This document shows positions 11,735-21,522 of a stretch of DNA of 64,000 nt, piece by piece. Within the stretch, counting starts at the first letter, position 1, and each line of letters starts with the position of its first letter. This DNA is from Macrobrachium rosenbergii (Eukaryota; Arthropoda; Malacostraca; Decapoda; Palaemonidae), in the NCBI RefSeq assembly GCF_040412425.1, contig NC_089744.1, forward strand, positions 22,632,001 through 22,696,000. The letters run 5' to 3'. Under the pieces are notes generated by a model. It was not told where the DNA came from and did not search any database. It saw nothing but the letters and a program-made list of their open reading frames with translations. The position numbers were made by a program, and so were the translations under genes.

Positions 11735-12075
11735 AATCAATCATTTCCTGTGGCACCCACAGGGATGCATAGGGCCTTGATGAACTCACGCCACCACATT
11801 CTGTCCTGGGCTAACTCCTCAAGATCTCCCCAACACTCGTCTCCTGCTTCCCGCCTCATTGTCCTTAACCATGTCTCCTTTGGCCTACTTCTACCTCTTC
11901 TACCATGGGCAACCCATCCTGGTGTATCTCATACTATTCCCTGTCTTCTACACACATGGCCTAGCCGCTTCCATTGTGAGAATCTAACATACTCATCGAC
12001 TGGCTGCTCCCTGTATGGCTTAAATCAATGTATGGTCAATTTTTTCAATCAGAATTCCTTAAGGTGGTAAGGATA
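11735..12075 (-). mobile_element. Decayed LINE 3' end (ORF2 C-terminus)
   Basis: Translated on the minus strand, the segment reads along the conserved C-terminal tail of many LINE ORF2 proteins: 'FHNGSG.A.CV.KTGN', then 'GWVAHGRRGRSRPKETW', then 'W.DLEELAQDRMWWREFIKA'. The 'GR.RPKETW' and 'AQDR..WR' blocks are typical. The minus-strand 3' end runs into 'CCACAGGAAATGATTGATTG' and a TGAT/TATA tail at 11735-11720, as expected for target-primed insertion. Only the last ~110 codons survive. Confidence 0.65.
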
Positions 12076-12280
12076 TTGCTGATTGTTATTGCCAGTCCCA
12101 TTGCATACATATGAAAGAAGCCAGCATCAGTTGGCTTTCATACCCATTTAATCATCTTGTTAGTGTTAGGAAAATATATAAGCTAATAAAGTTCATTTTA
12201 AAACATCTCATGTCCTTTATCATCCTCATTTTGGCTCTCAGAACATGAAATATTAATTGTCAGCAAGTAAGTTTTTGCTA

Positions 12281-12540
12281 GGCATTATTTAAGGTTCTTT
12301 GCAGTGTCCCTTCAGCCCCCTAGCTGCAACCCTTTTGATTCCTTTTACTGTACCTTGTTTCATGTTGTCTTTATTCCATCTTACTTTTCACCCTCTCCTA
12401 AACTTGTTTTGTAGTGCAACTGCGAGGTATTCCTCCTGTTACAGCTTTACAATGTTTTTACTGTCAGTTTCCATTTCGGCACAGAATGACCTCATAGGTC
12501 CCAGCACTTGGCCTTTGGCCTAAATTCTATATTCTATAAT
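12281..12540 (+). repeat. SINE-like decapod repeat, copy 3
   Basis: Begins 'GGCATTATTTAAGGTTCTTT' and includes 'AGTGTCCCTTCAGCCCCCTAG', 'GTAGTGCAACTGCGAGG', 'GAATGACCTCATAGGTCC' and a TATTCTATAAT tail. Plus strand. Confidence 0.85.
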
Positions 12541-12981
12541 AATAAGTTTCTGCATTTAGCTTTCATCACAAGTCACTCATTTTTTTTATGAAAAGAATAA
12601 GTTCATTCTTGGAGAATCTAGCATTCTTATTTTCATGCCCCTTCCAACCAAGAAAGGATCTGAGGATTGCGATATTGCCCTGATTGCCCATGGCCTTCCT
12701 CTCATTTCAAGGGAAGCGTTATGATTGTTCAGAATTATGAATTTTTTTGAATTAAGGAAATTATCATAAATTAGGTACGTCACAAAGCTAAACATAAAAC
12801 AAAATGAGAACAAAAGAGAGAGAGAGAGAGAAATATATATTGCATAATAGGGTGTATATACTTCTCAGAATTTCCTTTTTTTTTTTCTTCATTATAAACT
12901 CTTTAAGTTGTCACTTGAATTTTCTGCAAAACTGATATTCTGATGAGTTACAACTATTTACATGTACATATTTCCTTTTAG

Positions 12982-13108
12982 GCAATACAAAACACGGACA
13001 GCAAGTCAAGGATGAAAGATGGGAAATAAGCATGCCCACTAATTACTCTAGGTATCACCCCACTAACAACAGCATTCACAGGATATGGGTCAGCATTTGT
13101 CGATCTTG
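12982..13108 (+). other. brn: Candidate non-coding 5' exon of brn
   Basis: The segment is bounded by a pyrimidine-rich acceptor (TTTCCTTTTAG, ending 12981) and a strong donor (CTTG|GTAAGAG, donor from 13109). It is 127 bp and contains short upstream ATGs but no long frame, so it would be 5' UTR. The next acceptor on the same strand is the one before the brn coding exon at 13444, giving a 336 bp intron. Both splice sites are good, but the exon is inferred from signals only. Confidence 0.45.
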
Positions 13109-13457
13109 GTAAGAGTTGCACATTACCTTGTTTTAGCTATAAGATATTTAGGATCATAGAAGCAATTTTAAAGGAAGGTTTTGTTCCTATGCAAATACAA
13201 TTTTAAATTTTTAACTTAAGATTTCAACTTATGTCTCACCATTCATTAGCCATCCTAAGTAACAGTCGATGTGGTTATTGGAATCAATTTAGAGGTGTTG
13301 GAGATGCTTGCAGTATAAATAGATGTTGTGTACAAAGCGAATAAGAACTGAATTTGTTCAGTTTTGTCATAGATAAATAAGGAATAACTTGTACTGTGAA
13401 GGATAATATTTTTCCTTGTATTTACAATGATGTTCTCTTTTCAGGCAGTTGTTCAAA

Positions 13458-14516
13458 ATGAGAGGCATGTCGAGACGTAAATGTTCATTTGTTTCCGGGT
13501 GCACTGTTATTGCCCTGACCCTTTTATACCTGTCAGGTTTGTACCAGTATGCCTTGACTTGGTCGTACGATTATTATTATATACACTGGGGACCAAGTGA
13601 CCCTCTAGATTTTTTAATATCGCAAATCAAATCGGGTGATGCTGCGAAGGTTCCACCAGTTAACGAATTCCAGTATTCCTATACTCATTCTTGTAAAGAA
13701 AAGTGCGAGGTTAATGATAATATTCGACTGATGTATGTGGTGAAGTCGGCTTTACAAAACTTTGAGAAACGCAAAAGCATACGCAATTCGTGGGGTTTTG
13801 AAAACAGGTTTTCAGATGTTGAAATTAGGACAGTTTTTCTACTTGGCACATTACCTGGTAGGCCAGACCTGCAAGAGAAAGTGGGAAAAGAAAGTTCAAG
13901 CCACAAGGATATCATCCAGGCGGAATTCATTGATTCATACTTTAATAACACACTCAAAACAATGATGGGACTACATTGGACTTTTCATAACTGTGCCAGA
14001 GTGAAGTATTTTTTTTTCGTAGATGACGACTATTACGTGTCAACAAGGAATGTTTTGAGGTTCCTCAGGGATCCGGTCAATTACCCACAGTATTTAGAAA
14101 AATATGTAGTCCAGGCTGTGAATGAGTATAAGGAGGATCTGTTCGCAGGATATGTCTTCAGGAGTTCTCGACCAATCAGATGGATTTACAGTAAGTGGTA
14201 TGTAACTTTGGACGAGTATCCTTATTCTCATTGGCCTCCTTATGTCACAGCAGGCTCTTATATATTATCACGTAGAAGTTTAGAGAGACTGTATTTTGGA
14301 AGTATTTATACCAGTAATTTCCGCTTTGATGATATTTTCCTTGGGATGGCTGCTAAAAAAGCTGATCTCAAAATCTTTCACCATGATGAGTTTTATTTTT
14401 ATCCCAGAACTTACGACAGGGATGGTTACAAATGGGTCATAGCTTCTCATGGCTTTGATGAGCCAGAAAAGTTAATTGAAGTATGGAATGAACAAAGATC
14501 TGCTGGAAATTCATAA
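13458..14516 (+). CDS. brn: Brainiac-type beta-1,3-N-acetylglucosaminyltransferase (GT31), intact
   Basis: This is a complete 352-residue single-exon CDS. Start: ATG 13458 in AAAATGA context, 13 bp after a TTCTCTTTTCAG acceptor at 13444; an in-frame ATG at codon 4 is an alternative. Residues about 9-30 form one hydrophobic segment after 'RGMSRRK', a type II Golgi anchor. GT31 hallmarks follow: 'IRNSWG' at 108-113, 'RTVFLLGT', 'IIQAEFIDSYFNNTLKTMMG', the metal-binding 'FVDDDYYVS' with D189-D191, 'SKWYVTLDEYP', 'WPPYVTAGSYILSR', an acidic 'FRFDDIFLG' (D291-D292), and C-terminal 'VIASHGFDEPEKL.EVWNE'. The 'QAEF.D.YFNNTLKTM.G' and 'WPPYVTAG' blocks are diagnostic of brainiac rather than other B3GALT-like enzymes. 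Drosophila brainiac adds beta-1,3-GlcNAc to Man-beta-1,4-Glc-ceramide in arthro-series glycolipid synthesis. No residue needed for activity appears missing. The nearest canonical AATAAA I noticed downstream is 16315-16320, inside repeat DNA, so the 3' end is undefined. Confidence 0.95.
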   Translation: MRGMSRRKCSFVSGCTVIALTLLYLSGLYQYALTWSYDYYYIHWGPSDPLDFLISQIKSGDAAKVPPVNEFQYSYTHSCKEKCEVNDNIRLMYVVKSALQNFEKRKSIRNSWGFENRFSDVEIRTVFLLGTLPGRPDLQEKVGKESSSHKDIIQAEFIDSYFNNTLKTMMGLHWTFHNCARVKYFFFVDDDYYVSTRNVLRFLRDPVNYPQYLEKYVVQAVNEYKEDLFAGYVFRSSRPIRWIYSKWYVTLDEYPYSHWPPYVTAGSYILSRRSLERLYFGSIYTSNFRFDDIFLGMAAKKADLKIFHHDEFYFYPRTYDRDGYKWVIASHGFDEPEKLIEVWNEQRSAGNS

Positions 14517-15320
14517 ATTTTCACAAGCACAGAGTTGTTACAGATGCCTTCTTTTATAACTGCTAATCAAGACATGTCCTATCAGAATTTAAAAGTAATT
14601 TGCAGTGGTGTAATTATTCTGACAGGCTTAGCAAGGGATGAATCTCTTAGCATTTAAGGAAGTTGTTAGTTCTTCCAGATCACATGAATGGAACATTTCT
14701 CACACTTTGATTTTAACATTTTTTTGTTTTAATTAGAGGGTCATTTTTGTATTGCCTTTTTCTAAACAAGTTCTCTAGTCTGTTTTTATTATCTGTATAA
14801 CTGTCGGGATGTTTGTGTGTGAGTTAATTTTTTAAGGATGAAGACTATCTCAAAAAGATAAACAGTTTTAAGTGTTTTATACAATAGGCTCATTATTTTA
14901 TTCAGCTAACAGTTTTAAGTATTTTTATACAATAAGTTCATTATTTTATTCAGTTTGGTAGGGAACTCGGCAGAGAGAACAACATACCTTTAAGGAGAAT
15001 TGCCAGTAAGCAAATTATTTTTAAATTTCAAAGTTGTATAGCTTGACTGATGGTTATAGATACAGGTAGTATTTGTAACATAAATTGTTTTACCAGATAT
15101 TGACTTACTGTAATGCTGCAGTGTTTTTATTTGGGACATTGCATTGTTATTGTAAATTAAGTTTTTTTATTCCTCATATTTTTAATTGTGCTGATTTAGG
15201 TTGTTAATGTCACTGGGTCTGTTTTGAATGCTTCAGTATATATTAATAGTCTTTCATTTACAAAACTTAGTGTACAGAATTAAGTTTCATGTTAAAGTGT
15301 GCAATATCCATCTTGTAGTA
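14517..15320 (+). other. Probable brn 3' UTR / downstream sequence
   Basis: AT-rich, with no ORF of note. A ~47 bp direct duplication lies at 14862-14953 ('ACAGTTTTAAGT..TTTTATACAATA..TCATTATTTTATTCAG' in two near-identical copies). No canonical poly(A) signal was seen in this stretch. Confidence 0.5.
14862..14953. repeat. Two-copy ~47 bp tandem duplication
   Basis: ACAGTTTTAAGTGTTTTATA at 14862 and ACAGTTTTAAGTATTTTTAT at 14909 begin two adjacent copies that both end 'TTATTTTATTCAG'. A few substitutions separate them. Confidence 0.85.
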
Positions 15321-15503
15321 CAGTCAGCCCCTAACTTACAGAATGTCTATGTTTCAAGACCCCCAGGTGTCACAGAATCTAAATATTTTCAAATTCCTTG
15401 TATACAGTGGTGTAATAAGGGTACTGTATTTGCATATGTATACATAATCTACTTATATTCTCATGTACCTGTGCAGTGCATGCTGTAAATAGTCTCTTGA
15501 TTA

Positions 15504-16922
15504 CAGTATCACCTCAGCTTAACAGACTTCAAATTATCGACTGGACACGTTTGAGTCTAGAAAATTAAACTTCGTATTTTGTACTTGATGGAATAATCCA
15601 GGAAGTGCGCCAGACTTATCAGACGTTGAAATGAACATTGCTAATGCTTGCCTATTTAAACCTGCTGTGTAGCTTCTTTTATTTCCCAGGGTTTCTAACC
15701 CATCGTGTGTGCCTGCCTCGCGAGGAGTCTTCTCTTTGTATCAAAATGTGATCTTTTATGTCTGTGCTGATGCAAGCATACTAAAACCAAAGTACTTTGG
15801 GTTTGTTTCTGCTGTGCTACATTTTCTTTCTTATTCATGAATCTTTAATCAAATTATTGCCAAGTTTTAATTTTATGATAAACATCTCATTTGTATACAT
15901 ATGAAGATTTATTCATTTATTTCCAGGCCTTAGAATGAAAATTTTAAAAGATGATGCATCAGGGGATAGTCTTTTGACCACACGTCCAAACAAACGTATA
16001 ATTCCTTTTAGACTGAATTTTCAACTTGTAGTTATAGTCAGCAGTGAATAACATGCATATAGATGCTTTAAAATTATTTATTTAAATGCTAATACCTTTA
16101 TTTGTATGAAAATTAATGTATTCATGAATATAATCAATACATACTAAGCTAGTATGAAAGGGACATTGAAAAAATGTTTGATATTTAATTCTATGATTCC
16201 TGACTAAACAAATCAAGCGTAACATTTTCCTTATCAATGTTATGTCGAAAGTTTATGCGTTAGAACTTTACTTGTTTACAGAAATGTATATATTAGAATT
16301 TAAAATGTTAAAATAATAAATGACAATACAATTAGATCTAAAATTTTCAAATGGCATTTTGTTGACATTTTCAAAACTAACAAACCTGCGGTCTTAACAT
16401 AAGGGGACATTCGCTAGTGTCAGGTGGAGTCCGGCTAAAAAAAAGTTGCACGGAATTGGTGTAATCAGGGGATGGCCAAGATGGCGGTGTGAGGGAGGAG
16501 TAGTCGACCTCCCATACTGTACCCCATCTCGGGAGCATCACATCAATTTTTCTCTGAATGCCTTTGTAGGAGGTCGTGCTGTTAAAACAAACTGTAGTTA
16601 CTTGTCCATTATCATTCAGCATAAAAATGCACGTACCAGCACACATGCAGTGCATATGGTGCTTTTTTATATTTGCTTATGTTTGTAATTGTTGCATTCA
16701 TTACTGCACAGTACTTTACAGCTTGCAAGACCCTCTCATAAACTTGCATTGGATAATGATATTTAACAGGAGAGAAAAGAAATGAGGGGTTTTTGCACAG
16801 TTGTTACAGTGGCTCTGAGGTATTGCATAGGCTATACTGCCTGGTCATCGTTGCGTGATGGATAGCTTTACTTAATGGGAGGCTAGACCCCATACAGTCC
16901 ATTAAGTTGAGGTGCCACTTTG
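15504..16922. mobile_element. Putative pogo/Tigger-like non-autonomous element (imperfect terminal inverted repeats)
   Basis: The left end reads CAGTATCACCTCAGCTTAAC. The reverse complement of the right end reads aagtGGCACCTCAACTTAATGGAC. The shared CACCTCARCTTAA core resembles termini of pogo/Tigger-group elements. TA dinucleotides border both ends. No transposase frame is recognisable across the ~1.4 kb, so it would be an internally rearranged or non-coding derivative. The match is visual and the termini have diverged; the boundaries may be off by several bases. Confidence 0.4.
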
Positions 16923-16929
16923 TATTACA

Positions 16930-17078
16930 TATGCAAATATGTAATATATATTTCTGTATCAGATCGAACCCTGGTCTCAAATAAAAGGCCAGGGTGTTAC
17001 GTGTGTGCCCTGGCCTTTCATTTTAGAGATTGGGGTTCGATCCTAATGTGAGTCAGAAATTTATATGTATGCAAATTG
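16930..17078. repeat. ~150 bp imperfect palindrome with B-box-like GGTTCGATCC
   Basis: The left arm ('GATCGAACCCTGGTCTCAAA', 'AAAAGGCCAGGGT') pairs with the right arm ('GCCCTGGCCTTTCATTTTAG', 'ATTGGGGTTCGATCCTAATG') around a short loop near 17000. The pairing continues outward through 'ATTTCTG' and 'TTTGCATA'-like sequences. The right arm contains GGTTCGATCC, close to a pol III B box. No cloverleaf or A box fits, so I do not call a tRNA. It is probably a foldback element. Confidence 0.7.
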
Positions 17079-17373
17079 CTGTTATACTGTTTTGTTTAAG
17101 GAATACTGTAATGACATTAAAGGAAAAGTTCATTACTTAGTATTGTCACAATTATTACAGCTTTTAACTAATGTATATATATTGTACCACACCAGCTGTA
17201 ATAAAAACACGTTCTTTTATTTAAGAATTGTGTTGCTTCCATATAGTCACCTGGAAGGGAAACTGTGAACATAGAATGAAATAATGTACAGAATATTAAT
17301 GTATCATTTAGTATTCATCAGCTTGTTTTCAAATCCACATAAGTGAATCTCGTGCAAGTGAAGGGCTGACTGA

Positions 17374-19390
17374 ATAGAATTTGACTCAGAAGTTACTTCA
17401 CCTATGAACTTTTAAGGTGCATTGTGTCTTCCCAGTACTTAGGTACCTTGTACATGATCGCTGTTCAGTCTCATACCAGGTAGAAGGTAGGCATAAACTT
17501 GCCAGTCATTCATGTTGCCAAACCACAATTCAAAAGTTTGCATTTTCTTACTGTTCTTTGCATCTGTAAAGATGATAGAATGGGAGAGAGTCTTGTATTA
17601 AGACACTTTTTAAGACCTTGTGCATGACTGCGTGGTTTTTATCCCATTTCTGTGTTTTTCTTTTTAAAGTTTAACATATTTGTTGTTATTTGTACTTGAA
17701 AATATACTATGTATATTTGCAATAGATATGAGCACAAGCCATAAGCAAAAAAAATTTGTTTTGCCCACTTGAAAAAATGATTTAATTGTAAATTCCTTTA
17801 GCACCGATTTAAAAAAAGTGGAATAATATAAAGCAACTCGACAAAAGTTGAGTCAAGGATTCTGTAATAATCCTAAAAATAATTACCTCCAACTCAATTT
17901 TGTTACCGGAATAGAGAATGAAAGGTACAATGTCCCTGTCACCTGCTGTTATATTTTAAAAGAATCATACTTCTCCATTTCACTTAAAAGTGAAATTAAC
18001 TAAGCTAACGTGAGGTGAACTGTATGATATGTAGGCTTGTAGAACTTGCCATTTTAAAAGTTGCTCTTAGTGAAGTATGTATTATTGTAGTGTTAATACC
18101 ATCATATTGTGCTTGCTATCACCACAACTCTTACTAGTGTAAACCATTGTCATTCTTGATTCAACTCTAGTTAGGAAGACATAGCAGTTGGTGGATTAGT
18201 TAGGAAGATGATATGACAAGTGGTTATAGTAAACCACTGAGATAGCGACGTAAACAGAAGTAGAATACAACATCCAAGTTTAATAATGATAAACTCACTG
18301 GACTCAAGAAGAGTTCTAGGATATGGTTATGAAAGCCTTGACTGGGCAAGGTTAGATGATTTATAGCAGTGTTTTTTGATAGCCAGAATAGTAGAACCCA
18401 GGAGTTTCTTGAAAAATATTTAAGAATGCTGTAACTTCAACATATTTTTCTAGTGAGATTCAATACTTGTCAGTGATAAGCAAAGAGAAATCTTTTCTTA
18501 AATCCATGATTGAAGAAACAAAAAAATTCAGGAATCATGAAACACTGGAAACAGGATTCCAGTGCTTGAAAGTAGAGGGGGAAGCAACTCTATGGTTTTA
18601 GTTGAAATGGTTAATTAAGGTAATGGAAAACTTGAGATGATAATGCTTACCTTGACACGTAAACTGTAACAGTCTTATAAATCAAACTCCTGCAAGTCAC
18701 TCATATTATTCGTTCACAACCAGTGTTTTAAAAGTAGGCTGAAATATTTGAAAATGTTAATTGAGGTCAGGCAATCTTAAATTTTGTGTTTGCGATGCAA
18801 TGACCACGAGGTATTTAGTACAGGGTATTAATTATGTAAGATACTTGTTGATCACTGTGTAGAATTATAGACTCGTGCTGATTAGTCTATATGGTTGTGA
18901 GATTGTATACTTAGTGTCCTGTAAGTGTTGTATATGGTTAGATAGGTTGTGCGTACAAAAACCAAACTCCTGTACATATTAAATTTTTTATATGAATTTA
19001 TCAGCCATTATAAGTAAAAGATTGTTTCTGCTTCCCACGTTTAAGTCTTTTTCCACATCTTTTATGCCGAGATACCCTTGATCTTATTAAAGTTAGTTTG
19101 TACAGTCCTTCAATCATGGTAGTTACATTGTTTAAGCATGGACTTATTTAATGCCTTTCACTAGATGCTGGTGAGAAACAGAGGTGTATTTTAGCTTTCT
19201 TGTTGATGTCTATGTATTGGAAAGCAACAGGGAGATTGTATTAATAAAGTAGGTAGGTTTGGATGTATTGATGAAGTAGGTAGGTTTGTAGGATGTATTT
19301 TTATTTTTTATCTTTCTGTCCATGTAATTTTTCATTTCATGAAACTACTTAAAGTATTTCAGTACAAACTCTAACTAGGATTGTTATACT
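17374..19390. other. Gene-free stretch
   Basis: No ORF, RNA gene or clear transposon was recognised. A short 'GATGTATTGATGAAGTAGGTAG' phrase repeats near 19245-19295. Composition is AT-rich and unique-looking. Confidence 0.5.
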
Positions 19391-19399
19391 GTTACTCAG

Positions 19400-19518
19400 G
19401 GAGCTAGGACAATTCGCCGTAAACAAATTTGCCGTAGGACAATTGATTGTAAGACTTTTCGCCGTAAGAAAACTTGCCGTAAGGATATTTTGCCGCAAGG
19501 ACATTTCACCGTAAAATG
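19400..19518 (+). repeat. MULE left terminal inverted repeat
   Basis: Begins GGAGCTAGGACAATTCGCCG and contains about six spaced GCCGTA/GCCGCA/ACCGTA hexamers at 17-20 bp intervals. Pairs with 21395-21513 at roughly 90% or better by eye. Confidence 0.93.
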
Positions 19519-19799
19519 TATATTTTAGTTTTTAGCTTATTTCTTTTAGAGATCAATGTAACTATATTCATATAGTTATCTTCAAGTATATTTATCACTT
19601 TTCATTGATTTTCATGTATTCATTTAATTATAACTATATATAAGAAAAGTATAAAAAAAAATGAAGACCACACACTTTATTTAAAAAGTTTTCTAAAAAA
19701 AAAATTCAAAGCTAAAAATCATGTAAGTTCATAGCAATTGCTCGTAAATAATGTTGTTTTGCATTTTGATCATAACCTCTAACAATACTTAGTATGCGC

Positions 19800-21108
19800 T
19801 TATAAACATTTTTGTATTGTTTCGACTGCTGTTTCACCTCTTTCTGCATCGATTATCTTCTTTTTAGAAAGATATTCTTCATTTTTCAATACATTGATGA
19901 GTTTCCATAAATTTGGATGCGTATTGGTCACAGATGCTTGAAGCGCATTATGGAACCCTTCTACTCCATTGTTGGTATTAGCCAGCTGATCTAGGGTTCT
20001 TTGATAAACATTCCAAAGTTCGATAGGAAAAGTTGGAGAAACTCTACGACGACGAGATCCTCCTCTCTCTCCCCCAATGTAATGAGTTTCAAAATATGCA
20101 ACTAGTTCTTGTGGTAAGTCATCGTCATCAACCAACTCTATAAATGCATCAATGATGTCTGAAGGCGGTATGAATGCAAGTGCCATAAGGCACTTTACTT
20201 TTGTATTAAAAGCACAATCATTTTGATATCGAACCTTAAGCCCAATATCTGTCACTTTTCTGTAAACATTCTTACAGAAATGAAAATAACAGCCTGTTAC
20301 ATTTGCAGAAGGGAAAATGTCAGAAAAACTTAAAAAACTAGCCGGTTCGAAATCAATCATTAGATTTTCAGGTTCTAGGGACTCGAGTAAATCTTTAACC
20401 TTTTGAAAAAACGTATTGTAAGATTCCTTAGTCTTATTCGAAGGAGACCGTAAACTCGTGGGATGCATGCATGTCCTATGTTGACATGTAGAGTATATAA
20501 CTGATAGAAGATTTCAGGACAAACCTTAAATGTTCCATCGCATGCCCAATTTGTATGTCTTTCTAGATCGTGTAACCTTGCAATCGTACCAAAGATCAAC
20601 ATTCTGTTTTCATCTTCCATTCCACTATCATAAAGTAAAAATCTTTCTCCGTTCTGTAAACACGCAAATTCTTGGGAATTACATAACCGATTCTTGTTCT
20701 TGGAATAGGAGGGGCCTTTTCTTCTTTTTGTCTCCATCTTCTTATGTTTCTTGACAAATTTGAAGTTGATGGCATAAGAGAGTGTCCTGCATTTTCTAAT
20801 TCTCGCATGCAGCACCAATCAATGATCTTGAAGCTAGCTGGGATTTCAGTGCATTTTCTTTCATATGTGCAATTGTTTTTGCATTTTATGTTTGCTTGGG
20901 TGCGCTGGATGGGTATGCTCACTTACAGTTTTACAGATTGAAATCTCTTCAATATTCCGTCTTGTATGTACAGTACTCTTGCTTTGCAGTTTTTTTCAAC
21001 ACACTTCCAATAAACCTTGCCTCCATATTCTATTTCTTGCCTGTAAATGAAGTTGGAATCATCTACGAGCTTATCACAACCTCTGGTGCTTTTGATAGTG
21101 TACGGCAT
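19800..21108 (-). pseudogene. Broken MULE transposase: FLYWCH zinc finger plus MULE DDE domain
   Basis: Three reading frames are needed. Frame A (21108-20596) starts 'YTIKSTRGCDKLVDDSNFIY' and 'GGKVYWKCVEKNCKARV', a FLYWCH finger (Cys-Cys...His region), then a stop at 20923-20925, then the linker 'PSTSNLSRNIRRWRQKEE'. Frame B (about 20720-20470) has 'GERFLLYDSGMEDENRMLIF' and 'WACDGTFKVCPEIFYQLYTL', the first catalytic Asp of the MULE domain (CDGTF.V.P..F.Q.Y..H). Frame C (20468-19800) has 'LMIDFEPA' (second Asp), 'GCYFHFCKNVYRK' (the conserved CX2H-type block) and 'NTNNGVEGFHNAL' (Glu region). So all three catalytic regions are still readable, but one stop and two frameshifts inactivate the copy. 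It ends near 'AVETIQKCL'. Confidence 0.9.
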
Positions 21109-21297
21109 CGTAGGGGTTTAAGTTTCAACTGATAAAAGTAGATAATACAAAGGTTTAAGATAAAAAAAAAAAATAATAAAAAATATGGTAAACTACCGAA
21201 TTTGTAATGACCTAATTTAAACATTTAACGACGGGTGTCAAAATTTATAACGACCCTTCTCTCTCTTTCTCTCGCTCACTCACTCACTCACACTCAC

Positions 21298-21298
<1 letters not shown>

Positions 21299-21360
<62 letters not shown>
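21299..21360. repeat. (CT)n microsatellite inside the MULE
   Basis: Long uninterrupted CT run preceded by (CACT)n and followed by T10, between the transposase 5' end and the right terminal repeat. Glu-Arg open frames over it are artefacts. Confidence 0.95.
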
Positions 21361-21368
<8 letters not shown>

Positions 21369-21394
21369 TTAATCTATACATGACAAAGCATATA

Positions 21395-21513
21395 CATTTT
21401 ACGGCGAAATGTCCTTGCGGCAAAATATCCGTACGGCAAGTTTTCTTATGGCAAAATGTCTTACAATCAATTGTCCTACGGCAAATTTGTTTACGGCAAA
21501 TTGTCCGGTCTCC
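21395..21513 (-). repeat. MULE right terminal inverted repeat
   Basis: Reverse complement of 19400-19518. Ends ...CGGCAAATTGTCCGGTCTCC and is followed by the GTTACTCAG duplication. Confidence 0.93.
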
Positions 21514-21522
21514 GTTACTCAG

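Larger units (their letters stand above)
9188..12981 (+). other. Probable brn 5' intron / intergenic DNA with repeat copies
   Basis: I find no coding exon. The stretch holds a short 5' fragment of the SINE-like repeat (about 9755-9815), two fuller copies (10208-10483 and 12281-12540), a decayed LINE C-terminus (11735-12075), and low-complexity T-rich tracts. If 9040-9187 really is a brn exon, this is its first intron. Confidence 0.4.
19391..21522 (-). mobile_element. Mutator-like element (MULE, FLYWCH/Phantom-type), complete ends with 9 bp target duplication
   Basis: The element proper is 19400-21513 (2114 bp). GTTACTCAG is present at 19391-19399 and again at 21514-21522, a perfect 9 bp target duplication of the length expected for MULEs. 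The terminal inverted repeats are about 118 bp: left GGAGCTAGGACAATTCGCCG and right (reverse complement) GGAGACCGGACAATTTGCCG, continuing with few mismatches to 'TTTCRCCGTAAAATGTATA'. Each repeat is built from a repeated GCCGTA sub-motif. Minus-strand coding pieces carry a FLYWCH zinc finger and a MULE transposase. A (CT)n tract (21299-21360) lies in the 5' flank of the transposase. The ends are nearly intact but the gene is broken, so insertion was probably fairly recent. Confidence 0.95.

Noticed and set aside
11750..12070. 106-residue plus-strand frame
   Set aside because: The minus strand of the same DNA encodes a recognisable LINE C-terminus, so the plus frame is its antisense shadow.
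17031..17045. tRNA gene from the GGTTCGATCC B-box-like sequence
   Set aside because: No A box or cloverleaf stems fit. The sequence is part of a palindrome.
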